A stretch of 64,000 nucleotides of DNA, taken from positions 62,001-126,000 of the forward strand of contig CAVZLL010000004.1 in the NCBI GenBank assembly GCA_963776225.1, in the 5' to 3' direction. The DNA is from Bog-756 sp963776225. GTDB taxonomy: Bacteria > Actinomycetota > Acidimicrobiia > Acidimicrobiales > RAAP-2. A model generated the notes under the pieces. That model was not told the DNA's origin. It did not search any database and saw nothing but the letters and a program-made list of their open reading frames with translations. The position numbers and the translations under genes were made by a program. Below are positions 26,934 through 36,697 of the stretch, piece after piece; position 1 is the stretch's first letter; each line of letters starts with the position of its first letter.

Positions 26934-28490
26934 TCACCGCCGGGCGTCGAAGGTCGGGATCAGGGTGCGTGCGGCCCGGGCCTCGTCGAGCCGGCGGACC
27001 GGTGTCCGACGCGGGAACTCGGCCAGCCACCCCTCTCCCTCGGTCGCGGCCTCGGCGGCGACCCGTTCGAACGACCGGGCCATCGCCTCCAGGGTCTGGG
27101 GGCTCTCGGTCTCGGTGGGCTCGATCATGAGCGCCTCGTCGACGACGAGCGGGAAGTAGACGGTCGGAGCGTGGAAACCCTCCTCGAGCAGGCGCTTTGC
27201 CACGTCGAGGGCCCGGACCCCGTAGGCCTGCTTGAGCGAGCGGGTGGACAGCACCACCTCGTGCATACAGGGCCGGTCGAAGGGGACGTCGTAGGTCCCG
27301 TGGAGCCGGACCCGGATCCAGTTGGCGTTGAGGACGGCGATCTCCGCGACCCGCCGCAGTCCGTCGCGGCCGTTGACCAGGATGTAGGCGAGCGCACGAG
27401 CCAGCACCAGCGCGTTTCCGTGCCAGGTGTGGACCCGCCCGATCGACCTGGGTGGCTGCACCCATGCGAAGGACGGTGCCCCGTCGACCGTGACCCGCGC
27501 CGCCCGTGGCCCGGGCAGGAAGGGCACCAGCCGCTCGGAGACCGCGACCGGGCCCGCACCGGGACCACCCCCGCCGTGCGGGGTGGCGAAGGTCTTGTGG
27601 AGGTTCATGTGGACGATGTCGAACCCCATGTCCCCCGGCCTCACCACCCCGAGGATGGCATTGAGGTTGGCTCCGTCGTAGTAGAGCAGGCCCCCGACCC
27701 GGTGCACCGCGGCGGCGATCGCGGTGATGTCCTCCTCGAACAACCCGAGGGTGTTGGGGTTGGTCAGCATGATGCCGGCGACGTCCTCGTTGAGCACGGC
27801 GTCGAGTGCCTCCATGTCCACACAGCCGCGGCGGTCGCTCGGCACGGTGACCACCTCGTAGCCGCCGAGGGTGACCGAGGCGGGGTTGGTGCCGTGGGCC
27901 GAGTCGGGGATGATGACCTTGTGGCGCGCCGAGCCACGCGATTCGTGCCAGGCGCGCATGAGCAGGAGTCCGGTGAGCTCGCCGGCGGCTCCCGCCGCCG
28001 GCTGGAGGGTCGCTGCGGCCATCCCGGTGATCTCGCAGAGGCTCTCCTCCAGGTCGACCAACAGGGCGAGCCACCCCTGGGTGATCGCCGCGGGCGCGGC
28101 GGGGTGCACGCCGGCGAGTCCGGGCAGGGAGGCCACCTCGTCGCAGACCTTCGGGTTGTACTTCATCGTGCACGACCCCAGGGGATAGGCCCCGAGGTCG
28201 ACCGAGAACTGCCGGTGGGAGAGCCGGCTGAAGTGTGCGACCAGATCGCGCTCGGAGACCTCGGCCAGGGGGATCGGCTCTTCCCTCCGGTGCCCGGCGG
28301 GAACCAGCTCGTCGGGGTCGTACTCCGGGATCCCGGTGGTGCGGAAGGACCAGGCGCGCCGACCGGGCTGGGAGAGCTCGAACAGGGTCGGTTCCGGGTC
28401 CCTTCCCATCAACGGTATCGAGGTGGCCTTGCCGCCCGATGCGCCGTCGGTGGTGGTCGCGCCGGTCGTGGACACGGTCTCCCCTCCCAT
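26934..28490 (-). CDS. gcvPB: Glycine dehydrogenase (decarboxylating) subunit 2
   Basis: PLP half of the two-part P protein of the glycine cleavage system; it decarboxylates glycine and loads the lipoyl arm of the H protein. The 518 residues include GAYPLGSCTMKYNPK, PDSAHGTNPASV and NLHKTFATPHGGGGPGAGP, whose lysine binds PLP. The first 25 residues are a Thr/Gly-rich extension. It overlaps gcvPA by one base (TGATG), which implies translational coupling and equal amounts of the two subunits. Confidence 0.95.
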   Translation of the reverse strand: MGGETVSTTGATTTDGASGGKATSIPLMGRDPEPTLFELSQPGRRAWSFRTTGIPEYDPDELVPAGHRREEPIPLAEVSERDLVAHFSRLSHRQFSVDLGAYPLGSCTMKYNPKVCDEVASLPGLAGVHPAAPAAITQGWLALLVDLEESLCEITGMAAATLQPAAGAAGELTGLLLMRAWHESRGSARHKVIIPDSAHGTNPASVTLGGYEVVTVPSDRRGCVDMEALDAVLNEDVAGIMLTNPNTLGLFEEDITAIAAAVHRVGGLLYYDGANLNAILGVVRPGDMGFDIVHMNLHKTFATPHGGGGPGAGPVAVSERLVPFLPGPRAARVTVDGAPSFAWVQPPRSIGRVHTWHGNALVLARALAYILVNGRDGLRRVAEIAVLNANWIRVRLHGTYDVPFDRPCMHEVVLSTRSLKQAYGVRALDVAKRLLEEGFHAPTVYFPLVVDEALMIEPTETESPQTLEAMARSFERVAAEAATEGEGWLAEFPRRTPVRRLDEARAARTLIPTFDARR

Positions 28491-29839
28491 CAGGCGATGG
28501 CCTTGGCCAGCGCGGTCACGTACGCGTCGATCTCGTCGCGGGTCCTCCGCTCGGTCGCGGCGATCAGAAGGCCGTCCTCGCCACCGGGGACCGCTCCGGC
28601 CAGGGAGATGCCGGCCAGGAAGCCGGCGTCGACCATGCGGGTGATGACCGTGTCGGCCGGGACCGGAAGACGCACCGCGAACTCACGCAGGACCGGCGCG
28701 GCTGCGAACGGGACCACCCCGTCGACCGCCAGCAGTGCGTCCTGCAGATAGCGCGTGGCTCGCGCGCAGCGGAGAGCCACCTCTGCGAGCCCGGAGGTCC
28801 CGAGCCAGCCCAACTGGACGGCCGCGGTCACCGCCATGAGCGTCTGGTTGGTGCAGACGTTGGAGGTCGCCTTCTCGCGGCGGATGTCCTGTTCGCGGGC
28901 CCGCAGGGTCGTCACGTAGGCGCGCCGGCCCTCGAGGTCGACCGTCTCCCCCACCAATCGGCCGGGCAGGCGGCGCACCTGGCTGGTGGCGCATGCGAAC
29001 AGGCCGAGGTAGGGACCCCCGAACCCGAGTGCCGTCCCGAACGCCTGGCCCTCCCCCACCATCACGTCCGCCCCCCAGGCGCCGGCCGTCCGCAGCAGGC
29101 CGGCCGCGAGCGGGTCCGCTCCGACCACCATCAGGGCGCCGGTGCGGTCGCAGAGGGCACGGGCGGTGCCCAGGTCCTCGAGGCAGCCGAGGTAGTTGGG
29201 ATAGCCGACCAGCACGACCCCCGGAGGATCTCCGGCCTCGGCCTCGCCCTCCGGCCAGGCCGTCGTGCCCTCGACGAGGGGCACGGTCACGATCCGGTGC
29301 CCGGTACCGACGCCGAAGGTGGCCAGCATCTGTCGCCAGTGGGGATGGATCCCCTCCGACACCCACACGGTGGACCGCCCGGATGCGGCCACCCCGAGGT
29401 TGACCGCCTCGACTGCAGCGCTCCCCCCGTCGTAGAGGGAGGCGTTGGCGACCGGGAGCCCGGCGATGCGCGACACCATGGTCTGGAATTCGAAAAGGGC
29501 CTGGAGAACGCCCTGGGCGACCTCTGGTTGGTATGGGGTGTACGAGGTCACGAACTCGCTGCGGCCGGCGAGCGCACGGGTCACCGGCGGGGTCTCGTGA
29601 TCGTAGGCGCCGCCGCCGGCGAAGCAGACCAGCCGGTCGCTGCGGGCCCGGTTGCGTTCGGCGTACCCGGCCATGCCGGCCAGCACATCGGGCTCGCCGG
29701 CGCCGTCGGCCAGTTCGAGGGCGCGCTGCAGCTTGACCGTCTCGGGGACCGCGGCGAAGAGCTCGCCGACGTCGGACAGGCCGAGGAAGGCGAGCATGCT
29801 CGCCACCTCCCCCTCGGTGTGCGGGATGTAGGTGCCCAC
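28490..29839 (-). CDS. gcvPA: Glycine dehydrogenase (decarboxylating) subunit 1
   Basis: Partner of GcvPB in the split P protein. The 449 residues begin MGTYIPHTEGEVASMLAFLG. They contain FVTSYTPYQPEVAQGVLQALFEFQTM, the conserved core of subunit 1, and the KATSNVCTNQTL region near the active site. There is no PLP lysine, as expected. It lies 85 bp downstream of gcvT on the same strand. Confidence 0.95.
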   Translation of the reverse strand: MGTYIPHTEGEVASMLAFLGLSDVGELFAAVPETVKLQRALELADGAGEPDVLAGMAGYAERNRARSDRLVCFAGGGAYDHETPPVTRALAGRSEFVTSYTPYQPEVAQGVLQALFEFQTMVSRIAGLPVANASLYDGGSAAVEAVNLGVAASGRSTVWVSEGIHPHWRQMLATFGVGTGHRIVTVPLVEGTTAWPEGEAEAGDPPGVVLVGYPNYLGCLEDLGTARALCDRTGALMVVGADPLAAGLLRTAGAWGADVMVGEGQAFGTALGFGGPYLGLFACATSQVRRLPGRLVGETVDLEGRRAYVTTLRAREQDIRREKATSNVCTNQTLMAVTAAVQLGWLGTSGLAEVALRCARATRYLQDALLAVDGVVPFAAAPVLREFAVRLPVPADTVITRMVDAGFLAGISLAGAVPGGEDGLLIAATERRTRDEIDAYVTALAKAIA

Positions 29840-29924
29840 GTGGTGCTCCTCTAGCGGATCGGGTGGCTCGGGTGACGGTTCGGCGTCGGCGGGTCGATAC
29901 CGACGCGCCGTTCAGGACGCGGGG

Positions 29925-31067
29925 TCACGCGGGGATGGCCGAGCTGCCGGCCGTGACGAAGGGGGTCTCGACGACGGTGGCGGCGAGCGTCCGGCCGCGC
30001 TGGAGGACCTCGAGTGTCAGTCCCGGAGTGGGATCGGCGGCCGTGTCGACGAGTGCGAGGGCGATGCCGTGCCCGAGCATGGGGGAGAAATTCCCGCTGG
30101 TGACGCTGCCCACGTTCGCTCCGCCGAGCCGCAGCTCGCCACCGTCGCGGGGCGGCTGGCGCCCCTGCGTGGCGAGGCCCACCAGCCTCCGGGAGATCCC
30201 GCGCTCCCGCTCGGCGAGGAGGGCGGTCCGGCCGCGGAAGTCGTCCTTGTCCCACCCGACCACCCAACCGAGGCCGGCCTGGAGCGGCGTGATGCCAGGA
30301 CCGAGCTCGTGTCCGTGGAGGGGGAACCCGGCCTCGAGCCGCAGCGTGTCGCGCGCGCCGAGGCCGGCCGGAAGGATGCCACAGGCGAGGAGCTCGTCCC
30401 AGAGGCGCTCCGCCGACTCCGCGGGCACCGCGACCTCGAAGCCGTCCTCCCCGGTGTAGCCGGTCCCGGCCACCACGCACCGGGCGCCCCGCCAGTCCAC
30501 GGCTCGGACGGACGAACGGGGAACGGCTGCCGCATCGCCGAGCACGGACGCCGCCCTCCGCCGTGCGTGCGGGCCCTGCACCGCGAGCACGCACCGTGAG
30601 GGGGTGGTCTCCTCGCCGCCCAGCGCCGCCACCACCCGTGCGGTGTTCGAGGCGTTGGGCATCACGTCGAAGACCCCGTCGTCGATCCACCAGACGATGA
30701 TGTCGTCGACCACCGAGCCGTCGAGGTCGTCGAGGAGGTGGGTGTACTGGGTGCGCCCGGGCCGGATGCGACGGAGGTCGTTGGAGAGTGCGACCTGGAG
30801 CCGGTCGACCGCGTCGGTGCCCTCGACCCGCACCGTACCGAGGTGACTGACGTCGAACACCACCGCGTCCTGCCGGCACGTACGGTGCTCGGCGATGGTG
30901 CCCTGCGGATAGGCGACGGGCATCTCCCACCCGCCGAACCCGACCAGCTTGGCCCCGAGTCGGCGATGGGCGTCGAACAGGGCGGTGCGTCGGAGGGCGG
31001 ACCCCGTCGCCGGAGCGGCGGACGCGTCAGGACGTGGCGACGTCACCTGGGCCGGGGTCTCGAGCAC
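29925..31067 (-). CDS. gcvT: Glycine cleavage system aminomethyltransferase (T protein)
   Basis: Moves the aminomethyl carbon from the H protein to tetrahydrofolate, giving methylene-THF and ammonia. The 380 residues have the T-protein start LFDAHRRLGAKLVGFGGWEMPV, the folate-site VFDVSHLGTVRVEG and the GTGYTGEDGFEV signature, and LHGHELGPGITPLQAGLGW near the C-terminus. A lipoyl H-protein gene (gcvH) is not found in this window. It sits 25 bp after the nuclease-like gene in the same minus-strand run. Confidence 0.95.
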   Translation of the reverse strand: MLETPAQVTSPRPDASAAPATGSALRRTALFDAHRRLGAKLVGFGGWEMPVAYPQGTIAEHRTCRQDAVVFDVSHLGTVRVEGTDAVDRLQVALSNDLRRIRPGRTQYTHLLDDLDGSVVDDIIVWWIDDGVFDVMPNASNTARVVAALGGEETTPSRCVLAVQGPHARRRAASVLGDAAAVPRSSVRAVDWRGARCVVAGTGYTGEDGFEVAVPAESAERLWDELLACGILPAGLGARDTLRLEAGFPLHGHELGPGITPLQAGLGWVVGWDKDDFRGRTALLAERERGISRRLVGLATQGRQPPRDGGELRLGGANVGSVTSGNFSPMLGHGIALALVDTAADPTPGLTLEVLQRGRTLAATVVETPFVTAGSSAIPA

Positions 31068-31092
31068 ATCGAAAGGTTACCGGCGGACCCGC

Positions 31093-31484
31093 TCAGGCGG
31101 AGTTGGCCACCGTGGGCCGGACGCCGTCGCCGGCCAACCCGTACTTCGCGAGGAGCGCCAGGGTGTCCCGCTGGTAGAGCACGGTCACCCGCACGTCGGG
31201 GTAGAGCTCGGCCAGGCGGCGGACCTTCCCGTTCTTCTTGGTGACCAACCGCTGGTTGAGGGTGGTGAGCTCGACGAACAGTCCCGGCGTCGGCAACCAG
31301 AAGTCGGGCCGGAACGCCGCCCGGGGTCGTCCGCCGGTGTCCCAGTCGAGTACGAACTCGACCGGCTCGTAGTCCCATTCGACACCGTAGAAGTCGAGGA
31401 TCCTGGCGAACCGTTGCTCGGAGTCGTGGGCGAAGCGCACCGGCCGGCGCGCAGAGCCCGCGTCCAGTGCGGCGACCGGTGAGG

Positions 31485-31488
<4 letters not shown>
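31093..31488 (-). CDS. Small PD-(D/E)XK-like protein of unknown function
   Basis: About 131 residues. The pattern is an acidic start, FYGVEWDYEPVEFVLDW, then FRPDFWLPTPGLFVELTTLN, then YPDVRVTVLYQRD. This is the layout of restriction-endonuclease-like folds, where Asp (RPD) and Glu (VEL) bind metal. The usual lysine after Glu is replaced by Thr, but a KK pair lies about ten residues on. A TTG start at 31488 would overlap the merR stop; a later start is possible. No restriction partner is nearby. The nuclease idea is an inference. Confidence 0.5.
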
Positions 31489-32057
<569 letters not shown>

Positions 32058-32138
32058 CGTCATTCCTCCACCTCGATCAGAGGTCCACCCTCAACCGCAA
32101 CCTCACGGTCACCCTGCGAGGTCAGGATATCACACGGC

Positions 32139-32148
32139 CGTAATTACG
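32139..32148. promoter_or_regulatory. AT-rich palindrome between divergent merR and DUF2889 genes
   Basis: CGTAATTACG is a perfect 10-bp palindrome in a GC-rich intergenic region. Its place upstream of a MerR gene makes it a candidate operator. This is inferred from symmetry and position only. Confidence 0.3.
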
Positions 32149-32241
32149 TCCCTGTGACCCGCGGGAACGCGGGTGTGCCCGGCGGGGTCGTGGGGGCGGG
32201 TCCGATTTGGAGGCCTTCCCCGGTCGGGCCATGATCGGCGG

Positions 32242-32883
32242 ATGGCCCCGGAGCCCCCCGACCAGACGCCCGCCGGGAACCGCTCCCCCACTCCGGGGAG
32301 CGGGGAGATCCCCCTCCACGAGCGCTCGATCGACTTCCGGGCATTCGAACAGGGCGAGGAGCTGCTGGTGATCGGCCGGTTGCGGGACAGGCGCCCACTG
32401 GCGGAGGAACACGGCGGGGTGAGCACCGTGCACGACATGGAGCTCAGGGTCCGGGTGCGCGTGGCCGACCTGTGCATCACCGACTCGACCGCGGTGATGC
32501 ACACCTTCCCGCACGCCGAGTGCCCGGGGATCGAGCAGGCCTTCGCCGGACTGGTGGGTCTCGACGTGACCCGCGGGTTCACCCGGGAGGTGCAGCGCCG
32601 GTTCGGGGGACCGCGCGGGTGCACCCATCTCGAGCACCTCGCCCGAGCGCTCGGGCCGGTGGTGATCCAGGCGGTGACCTCGCGCCGGTCCCTCGCGATG
32701 CGCAGGATCGCCGTCTCTGCGACGCCGTCGGGGACGCAGACGCCGTGGGCGACCGACTCGTGTCACGTCTGGGCTGCCGGGGGTGTCGCCGAACAGAAGC
32801 TGGCGGCCGGCTGGCGGCCGGGTACCGGGCCCTACCCCGCCCCCGCACTCGTGACCTTCCGCCGGCCGGAGGCGCAACCATGA
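32242..32883 (+). CDS. DUF2889-like protein
   Basis: 213 residues from ATG 32242. The central part (LHERSIDFRAFEQGEELLVIGRL; DMELRVRVRVADLCITDS; FAGLVGLDVTRGFTREVQRR) resembles DUF2889, and CTHLEHLARALGPVVIQAV contains the conserved CTH. The biochemical function is unknown. Its stop overlaps the next gene's ATG (ATGA), so the two are probably coupled. Confidence 0.65.
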   Translation: MAPEPPDQTPAGNRSPTPGSGEIPLHERSIDFRAFEQGEELLVIGRLRDRRPLAEEHGGVSTVHDMELRVRVRVADLCITDSTAVMHTFPHAECPGIEQAFAGLVGLDVTRGFTREVQRRFGGPRGCTHLEHLARALGPVVIQAVTSRRSLAMRRIAVSATPSGTQTPWATDSCHVWAAGGVAEQKLAAGWRPGTGPYPAPALVTFRRPEAQP

Positions 32884-33410
32884 AGCGCCGGCCGGAACCC
32901 GCGACGGGCCGGTGGACCGCTGCGCGCTGCGCGGTGGTGGTCCTCGCGGTCTCGGCCGCCGCGTGCACCAACGGCACCTCGATCACCACCCCGTTCGACA
33001 CCAGCCCGCCCGTCCTCCGGCGCGGGCCGGTCTACGAGCTCCAGACCGGGCAGATCGCCGGGCTCGGCACGGTGGTGGTCGACGGCCATGGGATCACCCT
33101 CTACAGCTACGCGACCGACACGCGGGGTCGACCCTCACGCTGCTCGGGGATCTGTGCGGTCCAGTGGCCCCCCTTCGTGCTGCCGGCCGGAGTCGATCGG
33201 CCGCTCGCCGGCCGGGGCATCCGGGAAGCACTGGTCGGCACCGCACCCCGGGCCGACGGCTCGATCCAGGTCACCTACGACGGGTGGCCCCTCTACACCT
33301 GGCCGCCCGACCGCGCGCCTGGCCAGGCCACCGGGCAGGCCCTGACCAACGCCGGGGGGCTCTGGTACGTGCTGCGTCCGGACGGCACGGTCGTCGTCAC
33401 TCCGGCCTGA
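32880..33410 (+). CDS. Lipoprotein with secreted repeat (PF03640-like)
   Basis: A 176-residue lipoprotein with lipobox VSAAAC near residue 25. It carries two copies of the repeat found in PF03640-like secreted proteins: GHGITLYSYATDTRGRPSRC with AVQWPPFVLP, and YDGWPLYTWPPD with LTNAGGLWYVLRPDG. The function of this repeat is unknown; it is commonly seen in membrane-anchored actinobacterial proteins. It overlaps the DUF2889 gene by 4 bp. Confidence 0.82.
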   Translation: MKRRPEPATGRWTAARCAVVVLAVSAAACTNGTSITTPFDTSPPVLRRGPVYELQTGQIAGLGTVVVDGHGITLYSYATDTRGRPSRCSGICAVQWPPFVLPAGVDRPLAGRGIREALVGTAPRADGSIQVTYDGWPLYTWPPDRAPGQATGQALTNAGGLWYVLRPDGTVVVTPA

Positions 33411-33440
33411 CCGGTCCTTGCCGCACTGCCGCCCGACCGT

Positions 33441-34433
33441 TCACTCGGAGGGGCCACCGAGCCAGCCACGTTTGCGGAAGAGGTACAGCAGGCCGATCGC
33501 CGAGACCAGCTCGAGGCCGATCCCGAAGACGAGGAACGGGGCACGTCCGGTGATGTGGACGATGAGGAACGAGAAGTTCTGACCGAAGAATCCGGTGAGG
33601 AAGCTCAGCGGTAGGAAGACCGTGGCGATGATGGTCAATTGCTTCATGACCACGTTGAGCCGGTTGGAGACCGTCGAGAGATGGGTGTCCATCACGCCGC
33701 TGAGGAGATCGCGATAGCCGTCGATCAGGTCGCTGATCCGGATCAGGTGGTCGTAGATGTCCCGCATGTAGCGCTGGCCCTCGTCGGTGACACCGGGGAG
33801 ATCGACCACACCGGAGCTGATTCCGGCGAACATGTCCCGTTGAGGGGTGATCACCTTGCGCATGCCGATGAGCGAGCGCTTCATGGTGAAGAGCGAGCCG
33901 AGCTGGGCCTCGGTCGGCTTGACCAGGATGGCATCCTCCAGTTCGTCGATCTGAGAGTCGAATTGGTCGAGCGTCGGGAGGAAGCTGTCGACCAGACAGT
34001 CGACGATGAGATAGACGAGCGCGACCTGGTGGGACCCGATCGGGCTGACGCGTTGGTGGCTGATCCGGGCACGCGCCGTCTCCATGGCACCGCAGGCACC
34101 CCGGCGCACCGTGATCACGAACCGGTCGCCCAGGACGAAGTGGACCTCCTGGGTGGTGCTGCCGTCCTGGGTGGCACCGTGGACCACCATGTAGGTCACC
34201 GTCTCGTAGTCCTCGATCTTCGGGCGCTGGCCGAAGTGCTGGGCATCTTCGACCGCAAGAGGGTGGACATGGAAGTCGCCCAGCAGGAGATTCCGACCCT
34301 CGTCGTCGAGGCCGTCGAGGTCGAGCCAGAAGAACGAGCTGCCGGCAAGGCATTGCTCAACGGACGCCTCGGTGGCCGGGCTCGACGTGCCGTCGACGGT
34401 CAGGATGCCGTTCATCTCCCGAGTCTGCCGCAT
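33441..34433 (-). CDS. CorA-like Mg2+/Co2+ transporter, GQN variant
   Basis: Pentameric divalent-cation channel. The 330 residues have a large cytoplasmic N-terminal funnel and two C-terminal helices (about 265-285 and 297-318). The selectivity loop normally reads GMN; here it is FFGQNF, so Met is replaced by Gln. The ending KRGWLGG is typical. GQN variants occur in actinobacterial CorA-like proteins and their ion preference is unclear. An ATG at 34415 is an alternative start. It is convergent with the lipoprotein gene. Confidence 0.85.
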   Translation of the reverse strand: MRQTREMNGILTVDGTSSPATEASVEQCLAGSSFFWLDLDGLDDEGRNLLLGDFHVHPLAVEDAQHFGQRPKIEDYETVTYMVVHGATQDGSTTQEVHFVLGDRFVITVRRGACGAMETARARISHQRVSPIGSHQVALVYLIVDCLVDSFLPTLDQFDSQIDELEDAILVKPTEAQLGSLFTMKRSLIGMRKVITPQRDMFAGISSGVVDLPGVTDEGQRYMRDIYDHLIRISDLIDGYRDLLSGVMDTHLSTVSNRLNVVMKQLTIIATVFLPLSFLTGFFGQNFSFLIVHITGRAPFLVFGIGLELVSAIGLLYLFRKRGWLGGPSE

Positions 34434-34460
34434 GACCCGCCGTGGGCGGTGGAGGTGCGA

Positions 34461-34979
34461 TCAGTCCACCGGGCGCAGCGACTCCCGGTAGCGGCGGCCG
34501 TTCGCCGCATACTCCGCCGCGGCGATCCGGATCACGTCCAGGTTCGATCCGCCCGGGCGGATCTCGGCCGGCACCCCGAGCGCGAGCGCGCCGGGTGGAA
34601 CCTCCATGCGGTTGGGGACGACCGCGTTGGCCGCGACGGTCGCGCCGCTGCGGACCACCGCGTGGTGGAGGACCACCGATCCCGAGCCGACCAGGGTGTC
34701 GTCCTCGATCAGACATCCCTCGAGATGGGCGAGGTGGCCGATGACGCACCCCTCTCCCACCATGGTCGGGAACCCCGGTCCGGCGTGGATGACCGTGCCG
34801 TCCTGGATCGACGAGCGTGCGCCGACGGTGATGCTGCCGAAATCACCGCGCAGGACCGCGCAGGGCCAGACCGTCGCTTCCGGCCCGACGGTGACCTCCC
34901 CGATGAGCACTGCCTCCGGGTGGACATAGGCGTGCTCGTGGACAGCGGGGATCAGATCGCCGAGTCGGTAGATGGGCAT
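34461..34979 (-). CDS. Gamma-class carbonic anhydrase-like hexapeptide-repeat protein
   Basis: A left-handed beta-helix protein of 172 residues. Hexapeptide repeats run through VTVGPEATVWPCAVLRGD and IGHLAHLEGCLIEDDTLVG. Three histidines (VIHAG, IGHLAHL) match the zinc ligands of gamma carbonic anhydrases of the YrdA/PaaY type. Activity cannot be judged from the sequence. The ATG at 34979 is chosen because the beta helix begins right after it. It is 27 bp upstream of the CorA gene on the same strand. Confidence 0.86.
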   Translation of the reverse strand: MPIYRLGDLIPAVHEHAYVHPEAVLIGEVTVGPEATVWPCAVLRGDFGSITVGARSSIQDGTVIHAGPGFPTMVGEGCVIGHLAHLEGCLIEDDTLVGSGSVVLHHAVVRSGATVAANAVVPNRMEVPPGALALGVPAEIRPGGSNLDVIRIAAAEYAANGRRYRESLRPVD

Positions 34980-35112
34980 TGGTGGATGGTAGAGCCCGAT
35001 CCGCGGGTTCAGCGATGGCCCGGCCATCGCGCGACGGTGGCGAGACCGGCAACCGATGAGCTGCCGGTAGCATGTGCCGCTTCGCGAGGCGCATGTGACC
35101 AGGAGACCGCCC

Positions 35113-36306
35113 ATGAGTGATCCCGCCGATCTCGGCCATCCGGTGTTCGACGCCGACAACCACTACTACGAGGCGATCGACGCGTTCACCCGGCACCTCG
35201 ACCCCTCGCTCGGAGCCCGGGTGGTCGAGTGGTGCGAGATCAGGGGTCGGCGCTACCACGTGCTCGGCGGGCGGGTGAACCGAGCCGTCACCAACCCGAC
35301 CTTCGATCCGATCGCCCTCCCCGGGGCGCTGCACGACTACTTCCGCGGGAACCCGGACCGGAGGAGCCCCCTCGAGATGCTGGCGAGTCGCGAGCCGATC
35401 CGGGCCGCCTACCGGGACCCGGCCGCCCGCGAAGCCGCGCTCGACGAGCAGGGGCTCGCCGGGTGCCTGCTCTTCCCCACCCTCGGGATGATCTACGAGG
35501 AGCCGCTGGCCCACGATCCCGTCGCGGTCTGTCACTTGTTCCGGGCGTTCAACCGATGGCTCGTCGAGGACTGGACCTTCAACCATCGCGACCGGATCTT
35601 CGCCGCTCCCTACCTCACCCTGGCCGACCCGGCGTGGGCGGTCGAGGAGCTCGCCTGGGCGCTCGACCTGGGCGCTCGGATGGTGGTCATGCGACCGGCG
35701 GCACCGACCACGGCGATGGGGCGGCGGTCACCGTTCGATCCGATGTTCGACGGCTTCTGGCGGCTGGCCGACGACGCCGGGATCACCGTTGTGGTCCATG
35801 CCGCCGACAGCGGGACCTCCTCCAACGGGTTCGCCGAGGACGGGTTCGCCGCGACCTTCACCGGCGGGTGGAAGCCGTCCATCAAGTCCTTCGCCATCGA
35901 GCAGGCGATCCGCGACTATCTGCTCTCGCTTCTCTTCGAGAACCACTTCGACCGGTTCCCGAACCTGCGCATCGCCTCCGTCGAGAACGGCGCGCAGTTC
36001 CTCCCCGATCTCCTGGTCAAGCTCCGGTCGACGGCGGACAAGATGCCCGGGTACTGGAAGGACGACCCAATCGACACCCTCCGGCACCACGTATGGATCA
36101 ACCCGTTCTGGGAGGACGACGTGAACGTGGTGGCCGAGTGCATCGGAACCGACCGGGTGATCTTCGGTTCCGACTGGCCACACGTCGAGGCGTTGCCGGA
36201 GCCGCTCGACTACGTGCGCGAGCTGAAGGAGTTCGATGCCGACGAGAGGCGATGCATCCTCTTCGACAACGTTCAGGAGCTGCTCACCCTCCGCCCCACC
36301 ACCTGA
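35113..36306 (+). CDS. Amidohydrolase family protein (PF04909-type)
   Basis: A 397-residue TIM-barrel metal-dependent hydrolase or decarboxylase. AGGAG at 35101-35105 is 7 nt before the ATG. Metal-site motifs are FDADNHYYE (DxH rather than the usual HxH), VVHAADSG and FGSDWPHVE. Length and motifs resemble actinobacterial enzymes of aromatic-compound breakdown. The substrate is unknown. It is divergent from the carbonic anhydrase-like gene. Confidence 0.87.
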   Translation: MSDPADLGHPVFDADNHYYEAIDAFTRHLDPSLGARVVEWCEIRGRRYHVLGGRVNRAVTNPTFDPIALPGALHDYFRGNPDRRSPLEMLASREPIRAAYRDPAAREAALDEQGLAGCLLFPTLGMIYEEPLAHDPVAVCHLFRAFNRWLVEDWTFNHRDRIFAAPYLTLADPAWAVEELAWALDLGARMVVMRPAAPTTAMGRRSPFDPMFDGFWRLADDAGITVVVHAADSGTSSNGFAEDGFAATFTGGWKPSIKSFAIEQAIRDYLLSLLFENHFDRFPNLRIASVENGAQFLPDLLVKLRSTADKMPGYWKDDPIDTLRHHVWINPFWEDDVNVVAECIGTDRVIFGSDWPHVEALPEPLDYVRELKEFDADERRCILFDNVQELLTLRPTT

Positions 36307-36335
36307 CGCCCGGGATCGGTCGGCGGAGGAGCAGG

Positions 36336-36497
36336 TCAGTGGCCACGGCCCCGGCCGCGCGACCGTCTGGCTCCCTTCCCGTGGTGGGTGGCGGTGTGCC
36401 CGGCGTGCGCCTTGGACCGCGCCTGACGGCTGCGCCCGACGAACCCTCCCGCGACGATGACGACCAGCACGATGGCCAGGATGATCCAGATGAGCAT
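36336..36497 (-). CDS. Small single-helix membrane protein
   Basis: 53 residues: MLIWIILAIVLVVIVAGGFV forms one membrane helix, followed by a strongly basic Arg/His/Gly-rich tail ending RGRGRGH. AAGGGA lies a few bases before the ATG. The family is unknown to me. It is convergent with the amidohydrolase gene, 29 bp from its stop. Confidence 0.6.
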   Translation of the reverse strand: MLIWIILAIVLVVIVAGGFVGRSRQARSKAHAGHTATHHGKGARRSRGRGRGH

Positions 36498-36645
36498 GGG
36501 GTCCCTTTCGGGGAGGTCGGCTGCCGCTCACAGTCTGTCCGATGCCGATCCGGTCTGCCATATGACTACGATCGATCCTTCGGGATGGATCCGGTGACCG
36601 GCGGACCGTGGAGGTGCCGCACGGTCGGAGCACAGGTGCGCCGCG

Positions 36646-36670
36646 CGGGACCGGTCGGTACTGTGTTCGG
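36646..36670. repeat. 25-bp exact repeat, copy A (upstream of acyltransferase)
   Basis: Identical to 44366-44390. It contains TACTGT (36659-36664), a possible -10 hexamer 33 nt before the acyltransferase start. Confidence 0.6.
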
Positions 36671-36697
36671 GCCGTCTAGTCACAGGAGGGCAGGGGG

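Noticed and set aside
26499..28751. A 750-codon open frame antisense to gcvPB
   Set aside because: GcvPB on the other strand has full family motifs, so this frame is a GC-driven shadow.
33639..35120. A 493-codon plus-strand frame over corA and the carbonic anhydrase-like gene
   Set aside because: Both minus-strand genes carry clear family motifs; the plus frame has shadow composition.
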